Origin: Kutzneria sp. CA-103260 | Lineage (GTDB): Bacteria; Actinomycetota; Actinomycetes; Mycobacteriales; Pseudonocardiaceae | Reading direction: 5' to 3' | Length of the DNA stretch: 64,000 nucleotides | NCBI RefSeq assembly: GCF_018263855.1 | Contig: NZ_CP073318.1 | Span: 3,038,001-3,102,000 of the forward strand | Shown: positions 32,990 through 41,411 of the stretch, in pieces | How the letters are laid out: every line of letters begins with the position of its first letter | Position numbering within the stretch: position 1 is the first letter of the stretch | Notes under the pieces: generated by a model | What the model was told of the DNA's origin: nothing | Databases searched by the model: none | The model's input: only the letters and a program-made list of their open reading frames with translations | Translations under genes and position numbers: made by a program

Positions 32990-33352
32990 GTGAAGTACCT
33001 GCTGATGATCTACATGAACGACGAGACGTGGGCCGGGCTGTCGGCGGCGGAGCGGGACGCGGTGATGGCCGGGCACGACGAGTTCCAGCGGATCACCCGG
33101 GAGACCGGGGAGCTGTTGAACACCCACGCGCTGGGCTCGCCGTCGACGACCGCGGTGGTGCGGGTGCGGGACGGGGAGCCGGTGGTGACCGACGGCCCTT
33201 TTCTGGAGGCGAAGGAGTATCTGGCGGGGTATTACCTGATGGACTGTGAGTCGCGCGAGCGGGCGGTGGAGTTGGCGGGGATGATTCCGGACGCCCGGTA
33301 CAGCGCGACGGAGGTGTGGCCGGTCATGTTCTCGTCGGGGGTGGATGTGTGA
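32990..33352 (+). CDS. DGPF/YCII-related protein, ECF42 partner
   Basis: A 120-aa YCII-like protein: KYLLMIYMNDETW at the N terminus and the diagnostic VTDGPFLEAKEYLAGYYLMD, giving the DGPF motif. DGPF proteins are encoded next to ECF42 sigma factors and are thought to accompany their signalling in a way not yet resolved. The GTG at 32990 has GAGGAGGAG just upstream. The stop overlaps the sigma-factor start (GTGA), so the pair is translationally coupled. Confidence 0.9.
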   Translation: MKYLLMIYMNDETWAGLSAAERDAVMAGHDEFQRITRETGELLNTHALGSPSTTAVVRVRDGEPVVTDGPFLEAKEYLAGYYLMDCESRERAVELAGMIPDARYSATEVWPVMFSSGVDV

Positions 33353-34557
33353 GTGGTGAGGTCGAGGGCCTGCTGCGCGAGTTGGCGCCGCAGGTCCTGG
33401 CCGCGTTGACGCGGCGGCACGGGCAGTTCGACGCGTGTGAGGACGCCGTGCAGGAGGCGTTGCTGGCGGCGTCGCAGCAGTGGCCGGCGGAGGGTGTGCC
33501 GGACAACCCCCGTGGCTGGCTGTTGACGGTGGGATCGCGGCGGCTGGCGGACGTGTGGCGCAGTGAGAGCGCGCGGCGGCGGCGTGAGGAGGCGGTGTTC
33601 GCCACCGAGGTCGAAGACGCGGAGGTGCCGGCGAAGGACGACACGTTGACGTTGTTGTTCCTGTGCTGCCATCCGGAGTTGACGGCGGCGTCGCAGGTGG
33701 CGTTGACGGTGCGGGCGGTGGGCGGGTTGACCACGGCTCAGGTGGCGCGGGCGTTCCTGGTGCCGGAGGCGACGATGGCCCAGCGGATCTCGCGGGCCAA
33801 GCAGAAGATCAAGAAGGCTGGGGCGCAGTTCTCGATGCCGCCGGAGGGTGAGCGGGACGAGCGGCTGCGGGCAGTGCTGCACGTGCTGTACCTGATCTTC
33901 AACGAGGGCTACACGGCCACCGCCGGGGACCAGTTGTTGCAGGGTGAGCTGACCGGTGAGGCGATCCGGCTGACGCGGGCCGTGCGCACGCTGCTGCCCG
34001 ATGACGGCGAGGTGGCGGGTCTGTTGTCGTTGATGTTGCTGACGGAGTCGCGGCGGGCGGCGCGGTCGCGGCCGGACGGGTCGTTGGTGCCGTTGGCCGA
34101 GCAGGATCGGTCGTCGTGGGATGCGGCGGCGATCGCCGAGGGTGTGAAGCTGGTCAGCGAGGCCTTGTCCACTTCCCGGTTGGGGCCGTTCCAGTTGCAG
34201 GCGGCGATCGCGGCGGTGCATGCGGAGGCGCCGTCGTCGGAGGAGACGGACTGGGCGGAGATCGTCGGCCTGTACGGGTTGTTGGCGCGGATGGCGCCGA
34301 ATCCGATGGTGACGTTGAACCACGCGGTGGCGGTGGCGATGGTGCGCGGGCCGCGGGCGGGGTTGGCGATGTTGGCCGAGCTGGAGGGTGACGAGCGGGT
34401 GTCGGAGCATCACCGGGTGGCGGCGGTGCGGGCGCATCTGCTGGAGATGGACGGGGATGCGGTCGGGGCGCGGGAGTCGTATCTGGCGGCGGCGCGGTTG
34501 ACGTTGAGCATGCCGGAGCAGCGTTATCTGCTGGCGAGGGCCGACCGCCTCTCTTGA
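33349..34557 (+). CDS. ECF42-type RNA polymerase sigma factor
   Basis: A 402-aa extracytoplasmic-function sigma factor. Region 2 (residues about 10-75: FDACEDAVQEALLAASQQW, then PRGWLLTVGSRRLADVWRSE) and region 4 (about 110-165: GLTTAQVARAFLVPEATMAQRISRAKQKI) are followed by a 220-residue helical C-terminal extension. That extension (LYLIFNEGYTATAGD, LTRAVRTLLPDDGEVAGLL, VTLNHAVAVAMVRGP) is typical of ECF42. There is no anti-sigma gene; the extension and the coupled DGPF protein take its place in this group. Confidence 0.92.
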   Translation: MSGEVEGLLRELAPQVLAALTRRHGQFDACEDAVQEALLAASQQWPAEGVPDNPRGWLLTVGSRRLADVWRSESARRRREEAVFATEVEDAEVPAKDDTLTLLFLCCHPELTAASQVALTVRAVGGLTTAQVARAFLVPEATMAQRISRAKQKIKKAGAQFSMPPEGERDERLRAVLHVLYLIFNEGYTATAGDQLLQGELTGEAIRLTRAVRTLLPDDGEVAGLLSLMLLTESRRAARSRPDGSLVPLAEQDRSSWDAAAIAEGVKLVSEALSTSRLGPFQLQAAIAAVHAEAPSSEETDWAEIVGLYGLLARMAPNPMVTLNHAVAVAMVRGPRAGLAMLAELEGDERVSEHHRVAAVRAHLLEMDGDAVGARESYLAAARLTLSMPEQRYLLARADRLS

Positions 34558-34615
34558 CAGGATCTTCGCCCGGGTCGCGGACGCGTTGGAGAAGCTGACC
34601 GTGGCGCTCGACGGG

Positions 34616-35209
34616 CTATGACGGGCGGGTGGCGCGGTCGAAGGTGTCGGCGAACTCGCGGCCGGCCAGGGTGGCGTCGATGTCGGGGTTGTGCACGAGG
34701 CCGGTGACCATGGCGTCGATGCCACCGATGATGGTGACGGCCATGGCTTCGACGTGGAACGGGCCGAACTCCCCCGCCGCCTGGCCCTCGCGCAGGTGGT
34801 TGGCGAACAGGGTGACGCGTTCGTCGACGAACTGGGGCCTGGTGGGGGCGTTGCGGGCGATCTCGATGATGGTCTTGACGTGGTCGGGGTGCGCGCGGAC
34901 GAGTTCCATGTTGGATTCGAGGCGGACCCGGAGCTTGGCGGCGTAGCCGGTGACCGCCTCCATGCGTGGGCTGATGTAGTTGTACGCGACGGTGGTGGCC
35001 TCGGTGAGCACTTCGCGGATGAGGTCGTCCTTGTTTGCGAAGTGGTAGGAGATCATGCCCGTGCTGGACAGGCCGGCCTGCTTGGCGATGCGGGTGAAGG
35101 AGGCGGCGGCGTAGCCGTGCTCGGCGATCACGGCGATGGCCGCGGCGACGATCTGGGCGCGGCGGGCGCTCTCGGTGAAGGTCCTCCCCTTCGCGGCGTT
35201 TGCAGGCAT
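34616..35209 (-). CDS. TetR family transcriptional regulator
   Basis: A 197-aa TetR regulator. The helix-turn-helix (residues 15-60) is AAIAVIAEHGYAAASFTRIAKQAGLSSTGMISYHFANKDDL in two segments, a canonical SYHFxNKDDL end. The ATG at 35209 lacks a ribosome-binding site. It is divergent from the methyltransferase gene over an AT-rich gap containing AGCAATATTTAGC, where a TetR site would be expected but no clean palindrome is present. The end lies 58 bp from the ECF42 gene. Confidence 0.88.
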   Translation of the reverse strand: MPANAAKGRTFTESARRAQIVAAAIAVIAEHGYAAASFTRIAKQAGLSSTGMISYHFANKDDLIREVLTEATTVAYNYISPRMEAVTGYAAKLRVRLESNMELVRAHPDHVKTIIEIARNAPTRPQFVDERVTLFANHLREGQAAGEFGPFHVEAMAVTIIGGIDAMVTGLVHNPDIDATLAGREFADTFDRATRPS

Positions 35210-35245
35210 GAGCAATATTTAGCACGAGTGAGCTAGGAGGTGCCG

Positions 35246-35860
35246 TTGGAGGCGTTCGTGCGGGAGCACACGACAGCCCGGGCGACCCGGTTCGTGCCGG
35301 AGATCACGCTGCGGATGGCCGAGGACGTGACGCCGCTGTGGGAGCTGACCGGCGGGTCGGAGCCGCCGTTCTGGGCTTTCCCGTGGGCCGGTGGGCAGGG
35401 TGTGGCCCGGTATGTGCTGGACAATCCCGCGTCGGTTGCTGGGAAGCGGGTGTTCGACCTGGCGTGTGGGTCGGGGCTGGTGGCGATCGCCGCCGCGCTG
35501 GCCGGGGCGTCGGCGGTGACGGCGTGCGATGTGGACGAGTTGGCGTTGGTGGCCGCCGGGATCAACGCCGCCGCCAACGACATCGTGCTGACCCCGCTGG
35601 TGGCCGACGTCCTGGCGACCACGGTCGATGCCGAGGTGGTGTTGGCCGGGGATGTGTTCTACGACCAGGACATGGCCGCCGCGATGCTGCCCTTCCTGCA
35701 CCGGGCCGCCGCCAATGGCTCGTTGGTGCTGGTCGGCGATCCGAGCCGGCCGTACCTGCCCAAGGACCAGTTCGACCTGCTCGCCCGCTACGACGTGCCG
35801 GTGCCGCGGTCGTTGGAGGGTGTGACCGTGTTGGCGACGTCGGTGTGGCGGCCTAGGTGA
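35246..35860 (+). CDS. Class I methyltransferase, ETFB-lysine/nicotinamide-N-methyltransferase-like
   Basis: A 204-aa methyltransferase. An N-terminal RFVPEITLRMAEDVTPLWELT is followed by motif I VFDLACGSGLVAIAAALAGA, CDVDELALVAAGINAAAN and VLAGDVFYDQDMAAAMLPFL, the pattern of the METTL20-like (electron-transfer flavoprotein lysine methyltransferase) branch. The real target is unknown. TTG 35246 is chosen as start because AGGAGG at 35235-35240 lies 5 nt upstream; the GTG at 35240 overlaps that ribosome-binding site. Confidence 0.8.
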   Translation: MEAFVREHTTARATRFVPEITLRMAEDVTPLWELTGGSEPPFWAFPWAGGQGVARYVLDNPASVAGKRVFDLACGSGLVAIAAALAGASAVTACDVDELALVAAGINAAANDIVLTPLVADVLATTVDAEVVLAGDVFYDQDMAAAMLPFLHRAAANGSLVLVGDPSRPYLPKDQFDLLARYDVPVPRSLEGVTVLATSVWRPR

Positions 35861-36218
35861 CCGGGCCGGTGCGGACGAAGCTGAGCGAGGCCAGCAGCCG
35901 CTCCGAGGGTGTGTTGCCGTCGGTGACGCCGGCGAACACGGCCGTGCCGGGCAGCGCCTCCAGCGAGGCGGCGACGACTGCGGCGCCGAGTCCGCGGCCC
36001 TTCCAGGCCGGATCGGTGATCACGTAGGCGATCATGGTCGACCCGTTGCGCCCGAGGGCGACCAGCGAGGCGGCGACCGGCCGGTCGTCGGCCCCGACTG
36101 CGACGACGCTCGCGTGGGCCATCGCCCGCCGTCGCCAGTCAGCGATCTCCACCGCCCCGTCGTCCACCCGCCGTGCCGGTACGGGGCCGGGTTCGCGGCG
36201 GTACAGGCTTCGGTTCAC
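35853..36218 (-). CDS. Small GNAT family acetyltransferase
   Basis: A 121-aa protein holding mainly the C-terminal GNAT core: MIAYVITDPAWKGRGLGAAVVAASLEAL, then VTDGNTPSERLLASLSFVRTG. It is shorter than usual, lacking most of the first strand and helix, though the acetyl-CoA loop is intact. The GTG at 36218 is the best start; no ATG is in frame. The tail overlaps the convergent methyltransferase by 8 bp. Confidence 0.75.
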   Translation of the reverse strand: MNRSLYRREPGPVPARRVDDGAVEIADWRRRAMAHASVVAVGADDRPVAASLVALGRNGSTMIAYVITDPAWKGRGLGAAVVAASLEALPGTAVFAGVTDGNTPSERLLASLSFVRTGPVT

Positions 36219-36265
36219 GCTTCCATCGTGGCGGCGGTGTCGAGCGGTATTGCCCCGCCACGGCT

Positions 36266-36271
36266 TAGGGT
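36266..36271 (+). promoter_or_regulatory. -10 box of a leaderless promoter (PPOX gene)
   Basis: TAGGGT lies 7 nt before the ATG at 36279 with no ribosome-binding site between. Confidence 0.5.
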
Positions 36272-36278
36272 CTAGATC

Positions 36279-36734
36279 ATGGCTGTTGCGACCAACCAGG
36301 CGGTGGACCGCGCCGCGCTCACGGAGTTCCTGCGCACGCGGCACCGGGCGATCATCATCACCACGCGGGCCGACGGCAGCCCGCAGTCCTCGCCGGTGAC
36401 GTGCGGGGTGGACGGGCAGGGCCGGATCGTGGTGTCGACCTATCCGGAGCGGGCCAAGGTCCGCAACGCGCGGCGGGACCCCCGGGTGTCGTTCTGCGTG
36501 CTGTCGGACGAGTGGGACGGCCCGTACGTGCACGTGGAGGGGCGGGCCGAGGTGCTGGACCTGCCGGAGGCGCTGGAGCCGCTGGTGGAGTACTTCCGGG
36601 GCATCTCCGGCGAGCACCCGGACTGGGACGAGTACCGGGCGGCGATGGCGAAGCAGGGCAAGTGCCTGATCCGGGTGGAGCCGACCCGGTGGGGCCCGGT
36701 GTCCACCGGCGGTTTCCCGGCGCGGCTGGCCTAG
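36279..36734 (+). CDS. PPOX-class F420-dependent oxidoreductase
   Basis: A 151-aa split-barrel flavin/deazaflavin reductase of the Rv1155 type. Motifs are RHRAIIITTRADGSPQSSPVTCGVD, STYPERAKVRNARRDPRVSFCVL, VHVEGRAEVL and the C-terminal CLIRVEPTRWGPVSTGG. Members use F420 to reduce small electron-poor substrates. The natural substrate here is unknown. Confidence 0.9.
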   Translation: MAVATNQAVDRAALTEFLRTRHRAIIITTRADGSPQSSPVTCGVDGQGRIVVSTYPERAKVRNARRDPRVSFCVLSDEWDGPYVHVEGRAEVLDLPEALEPLVEYFRGISGEHPDWDEYRAAMAKQGKCLIRVEPTRWGPVSTGGFPARLA

Positions 36735-36804
36735 GTAGTTCTGCGCTGTCTCCCCTCCCCTGTCCTGTCGATCCTTGACGGTGACACGGGGAGGGGTGGT
36801 GGCG

Positions 36805-37245
36805 ATGCGCCCGATCTGGGCGGTGGGAGTGTCGGTCGCCGCGGTGGCGGCGTTCTGGTGGCTGCGCTGGGTGGTCGACGGCTGGGACGTCATGCTCCTG
36901 ATCGTCGGTGTCCAGCAGCTGGCGCAGTTGGTGCCGGTGGTGATGGCGCTGTGCTTGCTGGGGCGGGAGCGGTTGGGGCGGTGGACGTCGGTCTGCTTCG
37001 TCGTGCAGGCGGGGCTGTTGGCGTTGGAGAGCCTGGTGATGACGGCGAACGTGCCGGATGGCGCGAACCCGGAGTGGCCGCCGGTGGTGGTGTTGTTGGG
37101 GCTGCGGTCGGTGTCGAGCCAGACTGTCGGCGGCCTGGCGTTGGTGTCGGTGGCGGCGTTCGCGTTGTGGCTGCTGCTCATTCCGGTGACGGGCGTGTGC
37201 GCGTGGTGGTTCGAGCGAAAGCCGGTGGGGGCGGGCGCCCGGTGA
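36805..37245 (+). CDS. Hypothetical membrane protein
   Basis: A 146-aa protein with four predicted membrane helices (about 5-23, 31-52, 60-80 and 110-135) and a short positively charged tail. No family was recognised. The ATG at 36805 is supported by GGGGAGGGG 8 nt upstream. The frame is open to 36775, but those codons cover the ribosome-binding site. Confidence 0.65.
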   Translation: MRPIWAVGVSVAAVAAFWWLRWVVDGWDVMLLIVGVQQLAQLVPVVMALCLLGRERLGRWTSVCFVVQAGLLALESLVMTANVPDGANPEWPPVVVLLGLRSVSSQTVGGLALVSVAAFALWLLLIPVTGVCAWWFERKPVGAGAR

Positions 37246-37269
37246 GGGGGCACCCGCCCCGGGGTCGGG

Positions 37270-37986
37270 CTAGCGGCGGGCGACCGCCAGCAGGCGGTGG
37301 CTGCCGAGGCGGAAGTCGCCCCGGTCGGTGTCGGCGTAGCGGTCGACGTGCCGGTAGCCGGCGGCGATGAGCATGCGGGTGAGCTCGGCGGCGGTGTAGA
37401 CGTGCTGGACGGCGGTCGCCTGCTGGGTGCGCTCCCCCTGGGTGAAGGTGAAGGCGGTCAGCAGGCGGGCCTCGGCCACGTCGTAGGTGTTGTCGGCGAT
37501 CATGTCGACGCCGCCGGCGGTCATGCGCAGCTCTCCCGGCAGGTTGGGCAGGATCGCCTCGGCCGAGCAGCCGTAGTCGACGACGAGCGTGGGTGCGGCC
37601 CCGGCGAGGTCGGCCAGGAACCGCTGGTTGGCGGTGTGGTCGAGGTAGCCGAAGCTGTTGCCCAGGCAGATCGCCAGGTCGGCGGTCAGGCCCAGCGAAG
37701 CCAGGTCCTGGATGTCGGCCCCGATCCAGGTGACGTCGGACCTGGCGTCGCGGGCGTGGCCGAGGGCCTCGGTGGAGATGTCGAGGCCGGTGACGCGGTA
37801 GCCGCGCCGGGCCAGGTCGAGGCTGTGTCGGCCGCTGCCGCACGGCACGTCCAGCACCCGGGCGCCGGGGGCCAGGTCGGCGACGTCGAGGACGAAGTCG
37901 ATCTCGGCGGTGGTCTGCTCAGGTGTGACGGCCCCGCGCCAGAAGGCGTTGGCGAGGTCGGTGAAGAAATCCGTGTACCACGGCAA
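37270..37986 (-). CDS. Class I SAM-dependent methyltransferase
   Basis: A 238-aa methyltransferase: VLDVPCGSGRHSLDLARRGY (motif I), GLDISTEALGHAR (motif II), and AICLGNSFGYLDHTAN. It resembles small-molecule methyltransferases with an 'FxxYxxxxY' N-terminal helix (WYTDFFTDLANAFW). The start is TTG 37986, with AGGAG 8 nt upstream. The 145 bp upstream contain no clear promoter. The substrate is unknown. Confidence 0.82.
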   Translation of the reverse strand: MPWYTDFFTDLANAFWRGAVTPEQTTAEIDFVLDVADLAPGARVLDVPCGSGRHSLDLARRGYRVTGLDISTEALGHARDARSDVTWIGADIQDLASLGLTADLAICLGNSFGYLDHTANQRFLADLAGAAPTLVVDYGCSAEAILPNLPGELRMTAGGVDMIADNTYDVAEARLLTAFTFTQGERTQQATAVQHVYTAAELTRMLIAAGYRHVDRYADTDRGDFRLGSHRLLAVARR

Positions 37987-38131
37987 GGTGAGAACTCCTG
38001 GTGAGTGCGAAGAAACGGTTCGCAGAAGTCACCGGGCAGGCTCTGGCGCACGCCCGGTGGGTCCGGGGGTGCCCATGGCATCGACCTTGTCTGTGTGGAC
38101 GTTCAAGTTCGGACGAATCATACCTTGAGTG

Positions 38132-38845
38132 CTACACGGCGGCCCAGGCGCCGCCCCACCCGATGGGGTCCTCCAGCAGGGTGCAGACGGCGCCGAAGGG
38201 GTCGGCGACGGCGGCGATGACGCCGGTGGGGACCTCGCGGGGGTCGATGAGCACGGTGCCGCCGCCCTCGACCGCGGTGTCGGTGACGAGCTTGATGTCG
38301 GTGGCGGCGAGGTAGCACATCCAGGTGGCGCCGACGTCGGTGGCGGTGGCCTCGTCGACGAGCAGCCGGCTGGCGACGGAGCGGGCGGCGGAGCCGTCGT
38401 CGGGGGCGTCGAACAGGGCGAACGGTTTGATGTCGGAGCCCTCCCCCGGGGCCCGCAGGGTCCAGCCGAGGTGCTGGGCCCAGTAGTCGTCGGTGGTGTC
38501 GGCGGTCATCAGCTCCACCCAGCACGGTTCGCCGTGCCGGGGCGGCGGGGCCCACGGGCCGTGGCGGACGCGGCCGGGGTCGAGGGTGGCGGTGACGCCG
38601 GCCGGGTCGGCCAGCAGCGCGGTGGGGCGGCCGCCGAGCACGAGGTGCCAGCCGGGGGTCTCCCAGTCCGCCGGCCGCCGGATCAGGGCGGCCAGCCGGT
38701 CGCCGACCCAGCAGCGCAGGGTGCCGTCGTCGGCGGGCATGACGATCCAGCCGAACAGCCGGCGGTAGTACTCGGCCGACCCGGCCGGATCGTTGCTGCG
38801 CAGCTCCACGCGGCGCAGCCCCTTGACGGGGACGTCCTCGGACAC
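38132..38845 (-). CDS. VOC superfamily protein (two glyoxalase-like domains)
   Basis: A 237-aa protein with two beta-alpha-beta-beta-beta modules. The first is VELRSNDPAGSAEYYRRLFGW, ending LLADPAGV. The second is VELMTADTTDDYWAQHLGWTL, ending VADPFGAVCTLL. It starts at GTG 38845. VOC proteins include glyoxalases, dioxygenases and drug-binding proteins; the metal-ligand pattern is too weak here to choose. Confidence 0.8.
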   Translation of the reverse strand: MSEDVPVKGLRRVELRSNDPAGSAEYYRRLFGWIVMPADDGTLRCWVGDRLAALIRRPADWETPGWHLVLGGRPTALLADPAGVTATLDPGRVRHGPWAPPPRHGEPCWVELMTADTTDDYWAQHLGWTLRAPGEGSDIKPFALFDAPDDGSAARSVASRLLVDEATATDVGATWMCYLAATDIKLVTDTAVEGGGTVLIDPREVPTGVIAAVADPFGAVCTLLEDPIGWGGAWAAV

Positions 38846-38893
38846 GGGGCGTGGACCCTCTCTCGGGTGCGTGGCGGCGAACCGGATGGAGGT

Positions 38894-40960
38894 CTAGGAA
38901 CGACCATCCTCTGCCGTGGGCAGTTGGTCGGACAATGCCCCATCCGGCCGCTTCAGCACGCTGCCCAGGGGTTTCGGCTTGCCGAGGTGGAAACCCTGGC
39001 CGACCGAGACGCCGAGCTTGGACAGCATCTCGACCTGGGCCGGGCGTTCCACCCATTCGGCGACCACCGAGAGGTCGAAGCCGCGGGCGATCTCCAGGAT
39101 GCCGGAGACCAGCACCGCGTCGCGGGTGCCGGAGTCGATGCCGCGGACGAACTCGCCGTCGATCTTGAGGCCGGTGATGGGCAGGTGCTTGAGGTGCACG
39201 AAGGAGCCGAAGCCGGCGCCGAAGTCGTCCAGGGCGATGCGGCAGCCGGTGGCGCGGACCTGGTGGGCGAGGCTGCGGGCGGCGTCGAGGTTGGTGACGG
39301 CCGCGGTCTCGGTGATCTCGAAGCCGAGCCGGCCGGGCGCGACGCCGGAGGAGGCGAGGCGGTCCAGCACGAAGTCGGCGAAGTCCTCGTCCTCCAGGGT
39401 TCGCCCGGAGACGTTGACGTCGAAGCGGAGGTTGGGGTCGGGGTGGGCGACCAGCGTGTCGATGGCCTTGCCGAACACCCAGCGGTCGATCTCCAGCACC
39501 AGGTCGCTGCGTTCGGCCGCGGGCAGGAAGTCGGCCGGGCCCAGCAGCGGGAGCTGGCCGTCCTCCAGGCGCAACAGCAGCTCGTAGCCGAGGGTACGGC
39601 CCGAGGATAGGGCGACGATGGGCATGGCGTGCAGGGCCAGGTCGCCGTGTTCCAGCGCCTTGCGCAGCCGGTCCTGCACGGACACGCGCTTGGCGGTGTC
39701 GGCGTAGTGGCCGGGGTCGTAGACGGTGACCCGGTTGCGGCCGGCCGCCTTGGACGCGTACAGCGCGAGGTCGGCGTTGGCCAGCACGGCCTCCCAGCCC
39801 TCGCCGGAGGTGAAGCCGGCGACACCGGTGCTGACGGTCATGCGGGTGGTGGCCCCGCCGGCGACCAGGGGCAGGCCGGCAACGGCGTCGCGCAGCCGGC
39901 CGGCGACCTCGGCGGCGTCCTGTTCCTCGCAGCCGGGCAGCACGACAGCGAACTCGTCGCCGCCGAGCCGGCCGAGCAGCTGGCCGGGGTCGAGGCGTTC
40001 GCGCAGGGCCGCGGCCATGGTGCGCATCAGGCGGTCGCCGACGGCGTGCCCGCGCAGGTCGTTGACGTCCTTGAAGTTGTCCAGGTCGAGCAGCAGCAGG
40101 GAGCCGGTGCCGCCGGTGGCCAGGTGCCGTTCCAGCTCACGGGTCAGCGCGCGGCGGTTGGGCAGGCCGGTGAGGGGGTCCTCCTCGGCGAGCTGGCGCA
40201 GCTCGTCCTGCAGGCGGCGGTCCTGGGTGACGTCGTGGCAGGTGCCCATCATGCGGACGGGGGTGCCGTCCTCGTCGCAGATGACCTCGCCGAAGCACTC
40301 GAAGTAGCGCTGGGTGTCGTTGCCGACGAACATGCGGTGGGAGTAGGTGAACCGGTCGCCGGTGGCCCGGGCCACGGCCAGCGCGGTCTCGATCATCTCC
40401 CGGTCGTCGGGGTGCACGCGGGCCATGTAGCCGGCGTAGTCGAGTTCGGTGCCGGGTTCGAGGCCGAACATCTCCAGCAGGGCGTCCGACCACAGCACGC
40501 GGTCGGTGGTGATGTCCCACTCCCAGTTGCCCATGCGGCCCAGCACCTGGGCCCGGCGCAGGGCGTTGGCCTGTTGGGTGGCCTCCAGCTCGCGGTCGCG
40601 CCACGAGGTGATGTCCATGATCCGGTAGAGCAGCCGCTCGCCGCCGGGCAGCGGGGTGCAGCTGATCTCCAGCCACCGGTGCTCGCCGTCGACCGGGCCG
40701 GCGGCCTGCACCACCAGCCCGGGTTGCGGGCTCTCCGGCGCGCCCGGCACCAGGGCCGGCAGCGACCGCCCCAGCGCCTGGTCGGCGGGCACGCCGATGA
40801 GCGTGCCCAGCGCCGGGTTCGCCCAGCTCAGTTTGCCGTGCAGGTCCGTGACCCCGAATCCGACGTCCGCCCAGCGCAGGACGTGGTTGTGCACGGCGCC
40901 GTGGTCCGCCACCAGCTCCTCCTTGCCACCCGGCGCCATAGTTGTCGGTTTACCGGCCAC
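38894..40960 (-). CDS. PAS-PAS-GGDEF-EAL cyclic-di-GMP turnover protein
   Basis: A 688-aa soluble protein without a membrane helix. Two PAS domains (about 20-125 and 130-250; the second has GNWEWDITTDRVLWSDALLEMFG) are followed by GGDEF (255-415) and EAL (430-675). The cyclase signature is intact (GRLGGDEFAVVLPG), without an upstream RxxD inhibitory site. The EAL signature reads ELL (LGYELLLRLEDG), but the catalytic Glu, Asn (FDVNVSGR), ITETAA, DDFGAG and LKIDGEF residues are present, so phosphodiesterase activity remains possible. It probably adjusts c-di-GMP in response to a PAS-bound signal. Confidence 0.9.
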   Translation of the reverse strand: MAGKPTTMAPGGKEELVADHGAVHNHVLRWADVGFGVTDLHGKLSWANPALGTLIGVPADQALGRSLPALVPGAPESPQPGLVVQAAGPVDGEHRWLEISCTPLPGGERLLYRIMDITSWRDRELEATQQANALRRAQVLGRMGNWEWDITTDRVLWSDALLEMFGLEPGTELDYAGYMARVHPDDREMIETALAVARATGDRFTYSHRMFVGNDTQRYFECFGEVICDEDGTPVRMMGTCHDVTQDRRLQDELRQLAEEDPLTGLPNRRALTRELERHLATGGTGSLLLLDLDNFKDVNDLRGHAVGDRLMRTMAAALRERLDPGQLLGRLGGDEFAVVLPGCEEQDAAEVAGRLRDAVAGLPLVAGGATTRMTVSTGVAGFTSGEGWEAVLANADLALYASKAAGRNRVTVYDPGHYADTAKRVSVQDRLRKALEHGDLALHAMPIVALSSGRTLGYELLLRLEDGQLPLLGPADFLPAAERSDLVLEIDRWVFGKAIDTLVAHPDPNLRFDVNVSGRTLEDEDFADFVLDRLASSGVAPGRLGFEITETAAVTNLDAARSLAHQVRATGCRIALDDFGAGFGSFVHLKHLPITGLKIDGEFVRGIDSGTRDAVLVSGILEIARGFDLSVVAEWVERPAQVEMLSKLGVSVGQGFHLGKPKPLGSVLKRPDGALSDQLPTAEDGRS

Positions 40961-40978
40961 TGGGCAAGCCCGTGCCGG

Positions 40979-41329
40979 TCACCGAAGGCGTTCCAACCCG
41001 GTGGCGGTGCCCAGCAGTGCCCGCGCCATCGAGTGCAGTTCGTCCGGTTGCGCGCCGTCGGCGGCCGCGGTCGCGATGTCCTCGGCGGCGCAGCGCAGCT
41101 GGAACAGCCGGTCCTGGAGGTTGGCCAGCTCGGTGCTGGACAGCACCACGGCGTCCTCGGGCAGGCCGCCGCGCTGCACGGCGCTGCGCCGCTCGTAGGC
41201 GCGTTGCCGGCAGGTCTGCGCGCAGTACTGGCGGCGTCGGCCGTACTGGCCGTCCGCAGGCAGCCGTTGGCCGCACCAGGCGCAGTGCCGGGCCGCCTCC
41301 CGTCGCCGGGTGCTGGTGGTGACCTCCAT
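40979..41329 (-). CDS. Small zinc-ribbon-like protein
   Basis: A 116-aa protein. Residues 14-42 hold two Cys pairs, CAWCGQRL and YCAQTCRQRAYERR, probably a zinc ribbon of the type found in hypothetical actinobacterial DNA-binding proteins. A helical C terminus follows (LSSTELANLQDRLFQLRCAAEDI). It precedes the GGDEF-EAL gene on the same strand by 18 bp. Function is unknown. Confidence 0.7.
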   Translation of the reverse strand: MEVTTSTRRREAARHCAWCGQRLPADGQYGRRRQYCAQTCRQRAYERRSAVQRGGLPEDAVVLSSTELANLQDRLFQLRCAAEDIATAAADGAQPDELHSMARALLGTATGLERLR

Positions 41330-41411
41330 GGCCGCGGAGGTTATCCGTACATCTGATGGTCATCGAAAGCGCCACGCCGCTACGGCGGACTGGGCTGACA
41401 GACTGGGCCCT

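Noticed and set aside
34556-34620. A plus-strand peptide after the sigma-factor stop reading DRIFARVADALEKLTVALDGL in another frame
   Set aside because: It looks like the tail of some protein but has no start, is only about 20 residues outside the known genes, and could be chance or a tiny relic.
40979-41329. HNH-endonuclease or transposase zinc ribbon
   Set aside because: The Cys pairs are present but there is no HNH or DDE motif, so only a generic zinc-ribbon call is supportable.
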